From positions 124,001 to 188,000 of the forward strand of contig DASXGW010000002.1 in the NCBI GenBank assembly GCA_036488875.1: a DNA stretch of 64,000 bases. Reading direction: 5' to 3'. A program made the position numbers and the translations under genes. Numbering within the stretch: position 1 is the stretch's first letter; each line of letters starts with the position of its first letter. This DNA comes from Candidatus Baltobacteraceae bacterium (GTDB lineage: Bacteria; Vulcanimicrobiota; Vulcanimicrobiia; Vulcanimicrobiales; Vulcanimicrobiaceae). The notes beneath the pieces are model-generated. The model made no database searches, was not told where the DNA came from, and worked only from the letters and a program-made list of their open reading frames with translations. Of the stretch, positions 8,069 through 15,426 are shown piece by piece.

Positions 8069-8946
8069 GAAGGACCCCCCTGTGCGATTCTCGCGAAGCT
8101 GGCGTAGCGGCTCTGCGCGATCGTGCCGGATTCGACGGCGTCGCGTACCGCACACCCCGGCTCTTGCAGATGCGTGCAGTCGCTGAACCGGCAATGCAAT
8201 GCGGGCTCGCGCATCTCACGAAAGGTCTCGGCGAGGTCGCGCGGCGCGATCGCTCCGAGGCCGAACTCGTTGACGCCTGGACTGTCGATCAGAAAGCCGT
8301 CGCTGCGCCGATAGAGCCGTGCGGTAGTCGTCGTTTGCCGTCCCATTCCGTGGCGCGAGAGATCGCCGACGACGCTCTCGCCGCCCAACGCGCGAAAGAT
8401 CGTGCTCTTTCCAACGCCCGAAATACCGCACAATAGCGCGTGACGTCCGTGCAAGAACGCGCGAAGCGCTTCGACGTTCTCGCCACGCTTCGGATTGGCA
8501 ACGATCGTGGGATACTCGAGCGCGGCGTACGTGTCGACGAGCCGTTGTTGATCTTCGGGCGCGGCCAAATCGGGTTTGGTGAAAACGACGGCGGCCGCGA
8601 TACCTTCGAGCTCGGCGAAGGCGAGCAGCTGATCGAGCGTATTCGTTCGCGGCGCCGGATTCGCGAGCGCGGTCACGGTAATCAGCGTATCGACGTTAGC
8701 CGCCATCGTCTTGGAGCGCCCCTCGACCGTGCGGCGCTCGAGCGCGAACGTGCGCGGCTCGATCCGATCGACGACCGCTCGGTCGTCTTCCAAGATACGC
8801 ACGTGGACGACGTCGCCGGGCACCGGCATAAAGCGTTTTCCGGTCATCCGCCGCAGCTGGGCGATGCGCGTATCCGTTTCGCCGTCCACGGAGATCCACG
8901 CCGAATTTCTGCCGGTCGCAACGACCAGCGCTTTCTTCAAATCCAA
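8065..8946 (-). CDS. rsgA: Ribosome small-subunit GTPase RsgA
   Basis: RsgA (YjeQ) is a circularly permuted GTPase that checks late 30S maturation. Seen in order: an OB-fold (VVATGRNSAWISVDGE, PVPGDVVHV), G4 FTKPDL, G1 GISGVGKST, G3 DSPGVNEFGL, and a C-terminal zinc site HCRFSDCTHLQEPGCAV. The permuted G4-G1-G3 order is diagnostic. The frame is open further upstream, but family similarity begins at LDLKKALVVATGRN, so TTG 8946 is taken; this leaves 38 bases to the divergent gene at 8985. An rpsT-rsgA neighbourhood makes ribosome-assembly sense. The start codon is uncertain. Confidence 0.9.
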   Translation of the reverse strand: MDLKKALVVATGRNSAWISVDGETDTRIAQLRRMTGKRFMPVPGDVVHVRILEDDRAVVDRIEPRTFALERRTVEGRSKTMAANVDTLITVTALANPAPRTNTLDQLLAFAELEGIAAAVVFTKPDLAAPEDQQRLVDTYAALEYPTIVANPKRGENVEALRAFLHGRHALLCGISGVGKSTIFRALGGESVVGDLSRHGMGRQTTTTARLYRRSDGFLIDSPGVNEFGLGAIAPRDLAETFREMREPALHCRFSDCTHLQEPGCAVRDAVESGTIAQSRYASFARIAQGGPS

Positions 8947-8984
8947 GCGGATTGCGTTGCGGCGGCGCCTAACGATGAACGCAC

Positions 8985-9524
8985 GTGAACTTCCAAACGG
9001 TAAGCTTTGGCCGCGAAGCGACGGCGGCCGAGCGCGACGACGTCGAAACGGCCGTTCGCGCCCGCGGCGGTTCGGTAGCGTGGCGATCGAGCGCACGCGC
9101 CGGACGCACGTACGGGCTCGTCGGCCTGCCCGCCGGCGAACTGGCAACGGCAATCGGCACGGCGACCGTGCACGATACGGCGATCATCGCTCTTGCTGTT
9201 TACCCTGTGGCCGCCGAAGCCTTGCCGTTGGTTCGGGATGCGCTCGCCGGTGCCGGGCGGCCGTCGGGCGTCATCGGCGCGTGGAGTTGCGACGGCGGCG
9301 TCGTCGTCGAGTGGGATCCGCGGCGTACGGCAGCGGCGGCGATTTACGATCTCGTCGACGTCGAGCTGCGGCGTTTCGGCGGCGGACGCACGGCCGAGCT
9401 GCTCGCGCCGTTGCCCGACGACCTGGTCGCGCGCGTGGCGTCGGAGGGTCTTCAGGCTCCGGAGATCGCGCCGGACCGTCAGCTCGAGACGCTCGTGAAA
9501 CGAACCGGACTCGCCGATGGTTAA
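8985..9524 (+). CDS. Unknown protein encoded directly upstream of cdaA
   Basis: A 179-residue soluble protein I do not recognise. It has no signal peptide or membrane segment and reads like two similar alpha/beta halves: AAERDDVETAVRARGGSVAW with LVGLPAGELATAI, and EALPLVRDALAGAGRPSG with VVVEWDPRRTAAAAIYDLVDVELRRFGGG. It ends in a helical tail (LETLVKRTGLADG). GTG 8985 is the start offered; no clear ribosome site is seen. Its last eight bases overlap the cdaA start, which suggests coupled expression and a role with the c-di-AMP cluster, though that is inference. Confidence 0.6.
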   Translation: MNFQTVSFGREATAAERDDVETAVRARGGSVAWRSSARAGRTYGLVGLPAGELATAIGTATVHDTAIIALAVYPVAAEALPLVRDALAGAGRPSGVIGAWSCDGGVVVEWDPRRTAAAAIYDLVDVELRRFGGGRTAELLAPLPDDLVARVASEGLQAPEIAPDRQLETLVKRTGLADG

Positions 9525-10401
9525 CGAAATTCTTTCGTACGTCGGTATCACCGACGTCATCGACATCATCGCGACCAGCATCGTCATCTACTATTTCATT
9601 CTACTGATTCGCGGAACGCGTGCGGTCCAGATCTTGCTGGGCTTCTTCGTGCTGCTCGGGTTGCTCGGCTTGGCCAACGTGCTGCACTTCTTTTTGCTGC
9701 GCACGATTCTGCAGCTGATCGTCGTTGCCGTCGCCGTTGCGATTCCGATCGTCTTCCAACCGGAGCTGCGGCGGGCGCTCGAACAGATCGGGCGCGGCGG
9801 TCTCTTCCGCATGGACGCCGAGATCGGCGGAACGCGTCCCGAAGACCGCGCGATTGCGGCTCTCGCACACGCGGCCTTCCTGCTCTCGCGAAGCCGTCTC
9901 GGCGGCCTGATCGTCATCGAGCAGCAGAGCGGACTCAAAGAGTTCTGCGATACGGGAACCATGCTGGAAGCGCAGCTTTCGGCCGAGCTGCTGTTGGCGA
10001 TCTTCATGCCCCGTTCGCCGCTTCACGACGGTGCCGTAATCGTGCGCGAGAATCTCATCGAAGCAGCGGGCTGCTTCTTGCCCCTCGCGGAGCTGTCGCT
10101 GGGAAGAGATCGCATGGGCACGCGGCATCGCGCGGCGATCGGACTCTCCGAGCAAACCGACGCGGTGGTGGTCGTGGTGTCCGAAGAGACCGGCGCGATT
10201 ACGATCGCGCGCGACGGCAAGCTCTCGCGGCCGGTCGAAGAAGAGAACCGCCTCGCGAAGATGCTGCTTGCCGTCACGCGACCGCCGCGCACCGAACGGC
10301 GACTGCCCAACGACCTCGTGTCGCATCTCCGCTCGCGTTTGGTGTCGCCGCGCCGGCGTCAGGACTCACGTGCAGATCATCCGCAAGAACTTCGGACTTA
10401 A
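9517..10401 (+). CDS. cdaA: Diadenylate cyclase CdaA
   Basis: CdaA makes c-di-AMP from two ATP at the membrane. The 294-residue product has about three N-terminal membrane segments (ATSIVIYYFILLIRG, VQILLGFFVLLGLLGLANVL, TILQLIVVAVAVAIPIVF) and a DAC domain with the catalytic DGA in SPLHDGAVIV and the RHR motif in GTRHRAAIGLSE, both intact. An Arg-rich tail of about 35 residues follows the domain. The ATG at 9517 overlaps the upstream unknown gene. It is followed by cdaR and glmM, the same order as in Firmicutes, where CdaR modulates CdaA and GlmM binds and inhibits it. Confidence 0.95.
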   Translation: MVNEILSYVGITDVIDIIATSIVIYYFILLIRGTRAVQILLGFFVLLGLLGLANVLHFFLLRTILQLIVVAVAVAIPIVFQPELRRALEQIGRGGLFRMDAEIGGTRPEDRAIAALAHAAFLLSRSRLGGLIVIEQQSGLKEFCDTGTMLEAQLSAELLLAIFMPRSPLHDGAVIVRENLIEAAGCFLPLAELSLGRDRMGTRHRAAIGLSEQTDAVVVVVSEETGAITIARDGKLSRPVEEENRLAKMLLAVTRPPRTERRLPNDLVSHLRSRLVSPRRRQDSRADHPQELRT

Positions 10402-11044
10402 ACTTCTGTCGTTCGTGCTGGCGATCGTCGGGTGGGCGTATTTTCGCTTCGCTACCAATCCGATCGTCGCCGCAGCGCATTTCAATCAGCAGCTGTCGTT
10501 ACCGATCACGCAGATGAACCTGGCACCGGGACTCCTCGTGCACTACACGGATACCAACGCGGTGGTGACAGTCGATCGAAAACCCGGCGCGCCGGCGATA
10601 CGGCCGGACGAGATTCGCGCCGTACTGGACCTGTCGAATAAGGGGCCGGGCGTCTATAACATTCCGATTCAGCTGGTCGCGCCGGACGTCGCCGTGCAAA
10701 GCCTCAGCCCCGCATCGGTGACTTTGTCGATCGAGCGCAACGAGGAGCGGGCGTTCACGATCGTCGTGCACTACGTTGGGGCTCAGCCCGGCGTCGTCGT
10801 CGCCGATCAGCAGATTCGGCCGAACGCGGTGACGGTGCAAGGCCCCAGCTCGATCCTCTCGCAGGTAACGGCGGTTCGCGTCGACGTGGTGCTCCCGGCC
10901 GCGCCCCTCAACGCCGATGAGTCGCTGCGCCCGCAACCGGTCAACGCCATGGGAAGCGAAGTCTCCGGATTGCAAGTCGCTCCGGACCTCGTGCGCGTCG
11001 AAACGAAGTTTGCGGCCGCGCGCGGTGCTGGAGCGCATCGATGA
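10370..11044 (+). CDS. cdaR: CdaR-like YbbR-domain protein
   Basis: CdaR is the membrane-anchored extracytoplasmic regulator of CdaA. The 224-residue protein has one N-terminal membrane anchor (LKLLSFVLAIVGWAYFRFA) and then about two YbbR-type beta repeats (SLPITQMNLAPGLLVHYT..., IVVHYVGAQPGVVVADQQIRP), fewer than the four in Bacillus. The GTG at 10370, with AGGA just upstream, is preferred over the longer frame at 10268, since IIRKNFGLKLLSF is the expected N-terminus. It overlaps cdaA by 32 bases and glmM by four, so the three are one translational unit. Confidence 0.85.
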   Translation: MQIIRKNFGLKLLSFVLAIVGWAYFRFATNPIVAAAHFNQQLSLPITQMNLAPGLLVHYTDTNAVVTVDRKPGAPAIRPDEIRAVLDLSNKGPGVYNIPIQLVAPDVAVQSLSPASVTLSIERNEERAFTIVVHYVGAQPGVVVADQQIRPNAVTVQGPSSILSQVTAVRVDVVLPAAPLNADESLRPQPVNAMGSEVSGLQVAPDLVRVETKFAAARGAGAHR

Positions 11045-12393
11045 GCCGGCTGTTCGGAACCGACGGCGTACGCGGCGTCGCCAATCGCGATCTGACGCCC
11101 GAGCTCTGCTTTCAAATCGGACGCGCCGGCGCGAGCGTGGTCGCGCGCCATCCCGGTCCAATAATTATCGGGCGCGACACGCGACTGTCCGGATCGATGC
11201 TCGAAGCCGCGATTGTCGCGGGAATCACGTCGGTAGGGCGCGACGCCGTGAGCTTGGGCATCGTTCCGACGCCGGCCGTCGCCTGCGTCACGCGCCGCGA
11301 AAACGCCGCGGCCGGCGTAGTCATCAGCGCGTCGCACAACCCCATCGACGACAACGGCGTAAAGTTCTTCGGCCCCGACGGTTTCAAGCTGTCGGACGAA
11401 ATGGAGAGCGAGATCGAGTCGCTGGTGAACTCGCCGACGCTCGCGCGGCCGACCGGAACCGGCGTGGGCGCCGCGCAGCTGGCGCAGAATCTCGGGCGTC
11501 ACTACTACGACGAACTGTACTCGAGCGGCGCCGATCTGCGCGGGTTGCACGTCGTCGTCGACGGCGCCTACGGCGCGGCCTACGCGGTGGCGCCCTACGC
11601 CTTGCGCAAACTGGGCGCCGACGTCATCGAAATCAATTGCGAAAACGACGGTGCGCGTATCAACGTCGACTGTGGGGCGACCGATTTGCGCCCGCTGCAA
11701 GCTGCGGTTCGCGAGTGTTTGGATCGGGGCAACGAACGCGTCGTCGGCGTCGCGTTCGACGGCGATGCGGACCGGGTGCTGTTTGTGGACGAAACGGCGA
11801 AAGTCGTCAGCGGCGACCACGTGATGTTTGCGATCGCACGCGATATGCAAAGGCGCGGCGAGCTCAGCGGCAACGCGATCGTGGGCACGGTGATGAGCAA
11901 CATCGGTTTCGAACGCGCGCTGCGCGCGCACGGCATCGGTCTGGTGCGCGCCGCGGTCGGTGACCGCTACGTGCTCGAGCAGATGCGCGCCGGTGGTTAT
12001 GCGCTCGGTGGCGAGCAATCGGGGCACGTCATCGATTTTCGGCGGAATACGACCGGCGACGGTCCGATGACGGCCGTAACGGTGTTAGGCATCGTCGCGG
12101 CAACGGCAGCGCGGCTGCACGATCTGGTTTCCGAAGTGGTCGTGGCACCGCAAGTGCTCATCAACGTGCGGACGCCGCGAAAAGACGTGCTGGAGCGGCC
12201 GGAAATTCGCGACGCGATCGCCGCCTCCGAGCGGGCCCTGGCCGGGGTTGGAAGGCTCCTCATACGCCCGTCCGGAACCGAGCCGCTTATCCGAGTCATG
12301 GCGGAAGGGGACGACCGGAACCAGGTGGAGCAGGTGGCTGCTCGCCTTGCCTCCCGGATCGAGGAGGAGATCGGGCGCTTAACCCAAACCTAA
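11041..12393 (+). CDS. glmM: Phosphoglucosamine mutase
   Basis: GlmM interconverts glucosamine-6-phosphate and glucosamine-1-phosphate for UDP-GlcNAc and hence peptidoglycan synthesis. The 450-residue protein shows FGTDGVRG at the N-terminus, the phosphoserine loop SASHNP at residues 96-101, the metal loop DGDADR, the sugar-binding GGEQSGH and the phosphate-binding RPSGTEPLIRVMAE. The length is normal. The ATG overlaps the cdaR stop (ATGA). With glmS at 42-43.9 kb, two steps of UDP-GlcNAc supply are in the window. In Firmicutes GlmM also represses CdaA directly; that is known biology, not shown here. Confidence 0.96.
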   Translation: MSRLFGTDGVRGVANRDLTPELCFQIGRAGASVVARHPGPIIIGRDTRLSGSMLEAAIVAGITSVGRDAVSLGIVPTPAVACVTRRENAAAGVVISASHNPIDDNGVKFFGPDGFKLSDEMESEIESLVNSPTLARPTGTGVGAAQLAQNLGRHYYDELYSSGADLRGLHVVVDGAYGAAYAVAPYALRKLGADVIEINCENDGARINVDCGATDLRPLQAAVRECLDRGNERVVGVAFDGDADRVLFVDETAKVVSGDHVMFAIARDMQRRGELSGNAIVGTVMSNIGFERALRAHGIGLVRAAVGDRYVLEQMRAGGYALGGEQSGHVIDFRRNTTGDGPMTAVTVLGIVAATAARLHDLVSEVVVAPQVLINVRTPRKDVLERPEIRDAIAASERALAGVGRLLIRPSGTEPLIRVMAEGDDRNQVEQVAARLASRIEEEIGRLTQT

Positions 12394-12408
12394 TCCGCCG
12401 TAGCTCAG

Positions 12409-12426
12409 GGGACCCGGTCGGGTCCC
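12409..12426 (+). terminator. Hairpin after glmM
   Basis: GGGACCCG and CGGGTCCC form a perfect eight-base stem around a two-base loop (or seven around four), 15 bases after the glmM stop. No U-tract follows, so factor-independent termination is doubtful. It may partly insulate the operon from the riboswitch transcript that follows. Confidence 0.4.
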
Positions 12427-12449
12427 GATATATACACTACGCCTGCACA

Positions 12450-12572
12450 AGAACACTGAATCGGCCCCGGATAGGGCCGAGCGGGGGAGATCTCGGTAGG
12501 GGTGAGTGAGCCGGTCCGGCTCTAGGGCGCATCTTTCAGCCCGAACCCGTCAACTAACCTCGCAAGTGTTGT
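12450..12572 (+). promoter_or_regulatory. c-di-AMP riboswitch (ydaO-yuaA type)
   Basis: The segment matches the conserved ydaO-yuaA layout. A closing helix pairs AACACT (12452-12457) with AGTGTT (12565-12570). Inside are a 7-bp hairpin (TCGGCCC 12461-12467 with GGGCCGA 12474-12480), the purine run GCGGGGGAGA, the block GGGGTGAGTGAG (12499-12510, compare GGGGUGAAUC), a 7-bp hairpin (12508-12522), and GGGC/GCCC pairing (12525-12528 with 12539-12542). It ends with the hallmark CCCGAACCCGTCAACTAACC TCG. The ribosome site AGAGGAG at 12576-12582 follows at once, so control of translation is likely; I see no U-tract terminator. The downstream gene is an NlpC/P60 hydrolase, a known target class for this riboswitch. 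Confidence 0.88.
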
Positions 12573-12589
12573 GAAAGAGGAGCCGTTTC

Positions 12590-13213
12590 TTGCGTCATGC
12601 GTTAGCTGCTGGGGCTTTTGCCCTTTTGATCGCTGCATCAGGCGCGATCGCCAAGGCTGACTCACCTACCACTACGTCGCCCGATTATTCTGAATCGGCG
12701 ATGACTCAGTCCGTCGGAACTCAGGCCGCAAGTCCTGACGTCGCCGAGTGGACGTCGCATTTGGTCATTTCAGCGCCGCGCCGCGAACGCGGCGGCTTCG
12801 GCCGCTTTGCCGGCGGCATCCTGGCGCGCACCTCGAAGCTTGCGCAAACCCTGACGCGCAGCGCGCTGCGCTTCCTGGGCACGCCGTACGTCTTCGGCGG
12901 AGACAGCGCGTCGGGTTTTGACTGCTCGGCGTACGTGCAGCACGTTTTTGCCATGATCGGCATTTCGTTGCCGCGCACGGCCGATGCCCAGTACGACGTA
13001 GGCCGCCCCGCCGTGGGTGGACCGCGTCCGGGCGATCTGGTCTTCTTCCAGACGTACACCTACGGGCCGTCCCACGTCGGGATCTATTTGGGTAAGGGGA
13101 AGTTCGTCCACGCCAGTTCCAGCCACGGCGTGATGGTTAGTAACCTTTCGGAATCCTATTGGGCGGCGCGCTATCTCGGCGCAAAACGCCTCATCGCCTC
13201 CAACGGTAAATAA
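12590..13213 (+). CDS. Secreted NlpC/P60 cell-wall endopeptidase under riboswitch control
   Basis: A 207-residue exported protein with a signal peptide (ALAAGAFALLIAASGAIAKA) and, from about residue 88, an NlpC/P60 domain that cleaves peptidoglycan stem peptides. The catalytic cysteine is C112 in GFDCSAYVQ, the histidine H162 in SHVGIYLG, and the third polar residue is probably H174 (FVHASS). The linker of about 60 residues has no SH3 or LysM module. The start is TTG 12590 with AGAGGAG seven bases upstream. The leader is a c-di-AMP riboswitch, so expression should fall when c-di-AMP is high if it works as an off switch like known members. Confidence 0.9.
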   Translation: MRHALAAGAFALLIAASGAIAKADSPTTTSPDYSESAMTQSVGTQAASPDVAEWTSHLVISAPRRERGGFGRFAGGILARTSKLAQTLTRSALRFLGTPYVFGGDSASGFDCSAYVQHVFAMIGISLPRTADAQYDVGRPAVGGPRPGDLVFFQTYTYGPSHVGIYLGKGKFVHASSSHGVMVSNLSESYWAARYLGAKRLIASNGK

Positions 13214-13262
13214 TCAGCCTACACGCGCCGACGACGAGGCTCGCCTCGTCGCCGTCGCGTAC

Positions 13263-13595
13263 GTGGTTTGGCCGCTCGCTTTATACGAGGTGGTCGCGCC
13301 ACGTGCCGACTGCTCGTCGTGGTACCGGTTTCACATGCGTCAAGCCCTCTGGTTCGGCCTCGAGGCCGGCGTTATTGGGTTCGTCGCATTGGTATGGCCG
13401 CTGCTCGCGAGCTTTTTGATTTCCAACGTGACGGCCATGATTTGGGTCTACGTCTTCGCCATGATCGTCGATCTGGCGCTGTTCGTCTGGTGGATGCTCA
13501 TAGCCGCGCGGTACGGCCGGCGCGCCGGCAGCGGCCAGCTTTTCGACGTGCCGTGGGTGGTGCGCTTGACAGGGGCCTCGTCCCAAAAGCGATAA
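13263..13595 (+). CDS. Small membrane protein, Tic20/DUF4870-like
   Basis: About 110 residues with two to three hydrophobic segments (ALWFGLEAGVIGFVALVWPLL, FLISNVTAMIWVYVFAMIVDLALFVWWMLIA) after a YRFHMRQALWFG motif, which resembles the RFHA(W)Q motif of Tic20/DUF4870 membrane proteins. No specific role can be given. GTG 13263 is the first standard start, but the frame upstream (DDEARLVAVAYVVWPL, the family's usual opening) suggests the true N-terminus lies 10-15 residues earlier, just after the NlpC stop, where no ATG/GTG/TTG is present. Confidence 0.55.
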   Translation: MVWPLALYEVVAPRADCSSWYRFHMRQALWFGLEAGVIGFVALVWPLLASFLISNVTAMIWVYVFAMIVDLALFVWWMLIAARYGRRAGSGQLFDVPWVVRLTGASSQKR

Positions 13596-13596
13596 T
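13566..13596 (+). promoter_or_regulatory. Promoter of tRNA-Gln
   Basis: Perfect TTGACA at 13566-13571, a 19-base spacer, and GATAAT at 13591-13596 (five of six). The tRNA begins 32 bases later. The promoter lies over the last codons of the preceding membrane-protein gene. Confidence 0.5.
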
Positions 13597-13628
13597 CAGG
13601 GGCGTCGCGCCGGACGGGCGTAGCACAA

Positions 13629-13700
13629 TGGGGCGTAGCCAAGTGGTAAGGCAACGGACTTTGACTCCGTCATGCGATGGTTCGAATCCATCCGCCCCAG
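13629..13700 (+). tRNA. tRNA-Gln (anticodon TTG)
   Basis: A complete 72-base cloverleaf. The acceptor stem TGGGGCG pairs with CGCCCCA, discriminator G at 13700. The D arm contains AGTGGTAAGGC, the anticodon stem-loop is ACGGA-CTTTGAC-TCCGT with anticodon TTG, and the T arm is GATGG-TTCGAAT-CCATC. The CCA end is not encoded. The first pair T-A is unusual for most tRNAs but normal for tRNA-Gln. Confidence 0.95.
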
Positions 13701-14064
13701 CTTTCTTGTTAGGCGCCACGCCTTTGCCAGCACACTGAAAGAGTTCCCCAGCCGCGCAACGATTAACGCGGCTTCAGTTGCATCCCTTAACGCGCGCCAA
13801 GGCCTCGCTCCGCCTACAATCCGCCAGGAGTAGAATCCCGGACGGGTCGCGTCATGGAGTTATCCACAGGATATTCGCATGCAATCCCCACGAGGGGATC
13901 TCGCAATGCCTAATAGTTCACACGCGGCACTAACTCAAGTGGACGGGCAACATCATAGAGTTTTCCCAAGGTACGAGTGATGTGTTATAATAGGCACTCA
14001 GGCGGCCGCTGAATAAAGCCCATAGCGGCAGCGACGTCGGCGTACCAAAAGGGGGTGCCATGCG
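13701..14064 (+). other. Non-coding stretch between tRNA-Gln and the HEPN module
   Basis: 364 bases without a convincing gene and clearly richer in AT than the flanks. It holds a single perfect DnaA-box 9-mer (TTATCCACA, 13860-13868), which is expected by chance about once per window of this size, and a likely promoter at 13983-13991. No terminator with a U-tract follows the tRNA. I searched for a second copy of the tRNA 3-prime end downstream of the module and did not see one. Confidence 0.5.
13983..13991 (+). promoter_or_regulatory. Extended -10 promoter for the HEPN module
   Basis: TGT immediately followed by TATAAT (13986-13991) is a full extended -10. A weak TTTTCC at 13961-13966 is the only -35 candidate, 19 bases upstream. 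It is 74 bases ahead of the first gene of the module. Confidence 0.45.
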
Positions 14065-14607
14065 ATGGTCGAGGATGCAATCAAGGAACTAGATTCCATG
14101 AAAGGTGTCATGGAGAGTCTTGCACAGCTAAGTGATGATTCCGCCAGAAGGGTCTTAGTGTGGGTCTGCGAACGCTATGACTTGGCGCCGGCGGCGAAGC
14201 GTAAGATCGCTTTCCGAGGTGCTGACGCAGACGCCAGTATCGAGGAATTTCAAGACTTAGCCAGCTTATACGCCGCCGCGGCACCTAAGACCGAGACCCA
14301 AAAAGTACTCGTAGCGGGCTACTTCTTCCAAAAAATTAAAGGAAATTCTGATCTCGATTCGGGCTTGCTTAATCGTGAGCTTCGTCATCTCGGTCATTCC
14401 ATTAGCAACATCACATCGGCCTTTTCAAGCTTGATGAAGCAAAAGCCGCAGCTTGCGATCCAAACTCATAAAACGGGCGCTAGCCGCCAGGGGCGCAAGA
14501 AGTACCGTCTGACGGTCGCGGGCTTAAGCTCCGTAGAAAACCTGCTGGGGCGGGCAGGGGACGGGTTCAACGGCGGGGCTTTGGTCGATGAAGAAGCCGC
14601 AGAGTGA
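14065..14607 (+). CDS. Unknown protein with C-terminal winged-helix-like region (HEPN partner)
   Basis: A 180-residue protein. The first 80 residues are helical and acidic (DAIKELDSMKGVMESLAQLS, then VLVWVCERYDL). Residues of about 85-165 read as a winged helix: TETQKVLVAGYFFQKI, LLNRELRHLGHSISNITSAF, KPQLAIQTHKTGASRQGRKK with YRLTVAGL. This resembles a family of uncharacterised proteins with the pattern ISNIT...IQT.K.G...Q..KKY.LT. It overlaps the HEPN-like gene by 20 bases. GC is lower than the neighbours. It is probably the DNA-binding or neutralising partner of a two-gene module; that is inference. Confidence 0.65.
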   Translation: MVEDAIKELDSMKGVMESLAQLSDDSARRVLVWVCERYDLAPAAKRKIAFRGADADASIEEFQDLASLYAAAAPKTETQKVLVAGYFFQKIKGNSDLDSGLLNRELRHLGHSISNITSAFSSLMKQKPQLAIQTHKTGASRQGRKKYRLTVAGLSSVENLLGRAGDGFNGGALVDEEAAE

Positions 14608-15340
14608 AGTAGCCGTACGGGCGGCTTTGGTAAATTCGGTCGCGCCCGATCTGATAGACGAATTTCTCCGCCACTTTGCCCAGCTACGGTCCGACGTGGT
14701 GACGCAAACCCTCGAGCGCGCGTCGGCTGGCAAAGTGGTGGAGACGTTTGTGCAGATCTTGCAATGGGTGGAGCGAGGGTCGTACGAGGCAAACCCCGAC
14801 GTCAATTCGTATCTACGGTCCGTCGAGACCAGAGCAGGATTAGACGAAGGACTACGCATTTGTGGCTGTCGGCTAGCTCGGGCAATGTATTCCATTCGCA
14901 ACAAGCGCGATATTGCGCATACGTCCACCGTCAAAGCGAGCCTGGGGGACCTGCAGCTCCTGTACTCATGTGCCCGGTGGCTGCTAACGGAGCTCTTACG
15001 AACCTTAGGTAAGTGTTCAATTCGCGAAGCAGAAACTCTAACGGATTGCTACGTTGGTCGGATTTCCCCGCTGGTGGATCGCTCGGAGCAGAAGGTGCTT
15101 CTGCTCGCCGACGTGACGGCCACAGAGGAGATATTACTCCGCCTTCACCACAGCTATCCAGATGCTGTTTCCATCGAGGACATTTGCCAATCTTTGGATC
15201 GACGGAAGAGCGCTTCCGTAAGGCGTCTAGTTCAGAGGCTTTGGGCGCAGCGAGATATTGAGGGTAGTAAAGGAGACGGGTATCGTCTTACAGATAAGGG
15301 TCTATCTCGCGTGGGTGACATTCTAAGGCGCGTGGCATAG
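14588..15340 (+). CDS. HEPN-motif protein with C-terminal winged helix (Abi-like)
   Basis: A 250-residue protein. The central helical part contains RICGCRLARAMYSIRNKRDI followed by AH: R104-N105 and H111 fit the R-N-x(4-6)-H motif of HEPN ribonucleases, and the setting (helix, RNKR-x-AH, then a second helix LLYSCARWLLTELLR) resembles abortive-infection C-terminal domains. Residues 170-250 look like a winged helix (EEILLRLHHSYPDAVSIEDI ... GYRLTDKGLSRVGDILRR). The ATG at 14588 overlaps the partner gene. A role as an RNA-cutting toxin or antiphage effector is inferred. Catalysis cannot be shown from sequence alone, and a structural HEPN is the alternative. Confidence 0.65.
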   Translation: MKKPQSEVAVRAALVNSVAPDLIDEFLRHFAQLRSDVVTQTLERASAGKVVETFVQILQWVERGSYEANPDVNSYLRSVETRAGLDEGLRICGCRLARAMYSIRNKRDIAHTSTVKASLGDLQLLYSCARWLLTELLRTLGKCSIREAETLTDCYVGRISPLVDRSEQKVLLLADVTATEEILLRLHHSYPDAVSIEDICQSLDRRKSASVRRLVQRLWAQRDIEGSKGDGYRLTDKGLSRVGDILRRVA

Positions 15341-15426
15341 ACGCCTGACACCGAGTTACGGACATTTGGCGCCCTAACTATTTAACAAACCTCGGGTAAC
15401 GACATCGTACCTAGAAGGAGCCAACC

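Noticed and set aside
10807-12027. 406-residue frame antisense to glmM
   Set aside because: No family resemblance; typical shadow of third-position GC in the real gene.
12394-12450. Sigma-70 promoter between glmM and the riboswitch
   Set aside because: TATATA/TATACA occurs near 12430 but no -35 at a suitable distance; read-through from glmM is possible.
13860-13868. Perfect DnaA box TTATCCACA near tRNA-Gln
   Set aside because: A single 9-mer is expected about once in 128 kb of both strands by chance, and there is no cluster, AT-rich unwinding element or dnaA/dnaN gene.
13629-15400. Genomic island with attachment sites at tRNA-Gln
   Set aside because: I saw no second copy of the tRNA 3-prime end, no integrase and no transposase near 15.3-15.4 kb, so site-specific integration is not shown.
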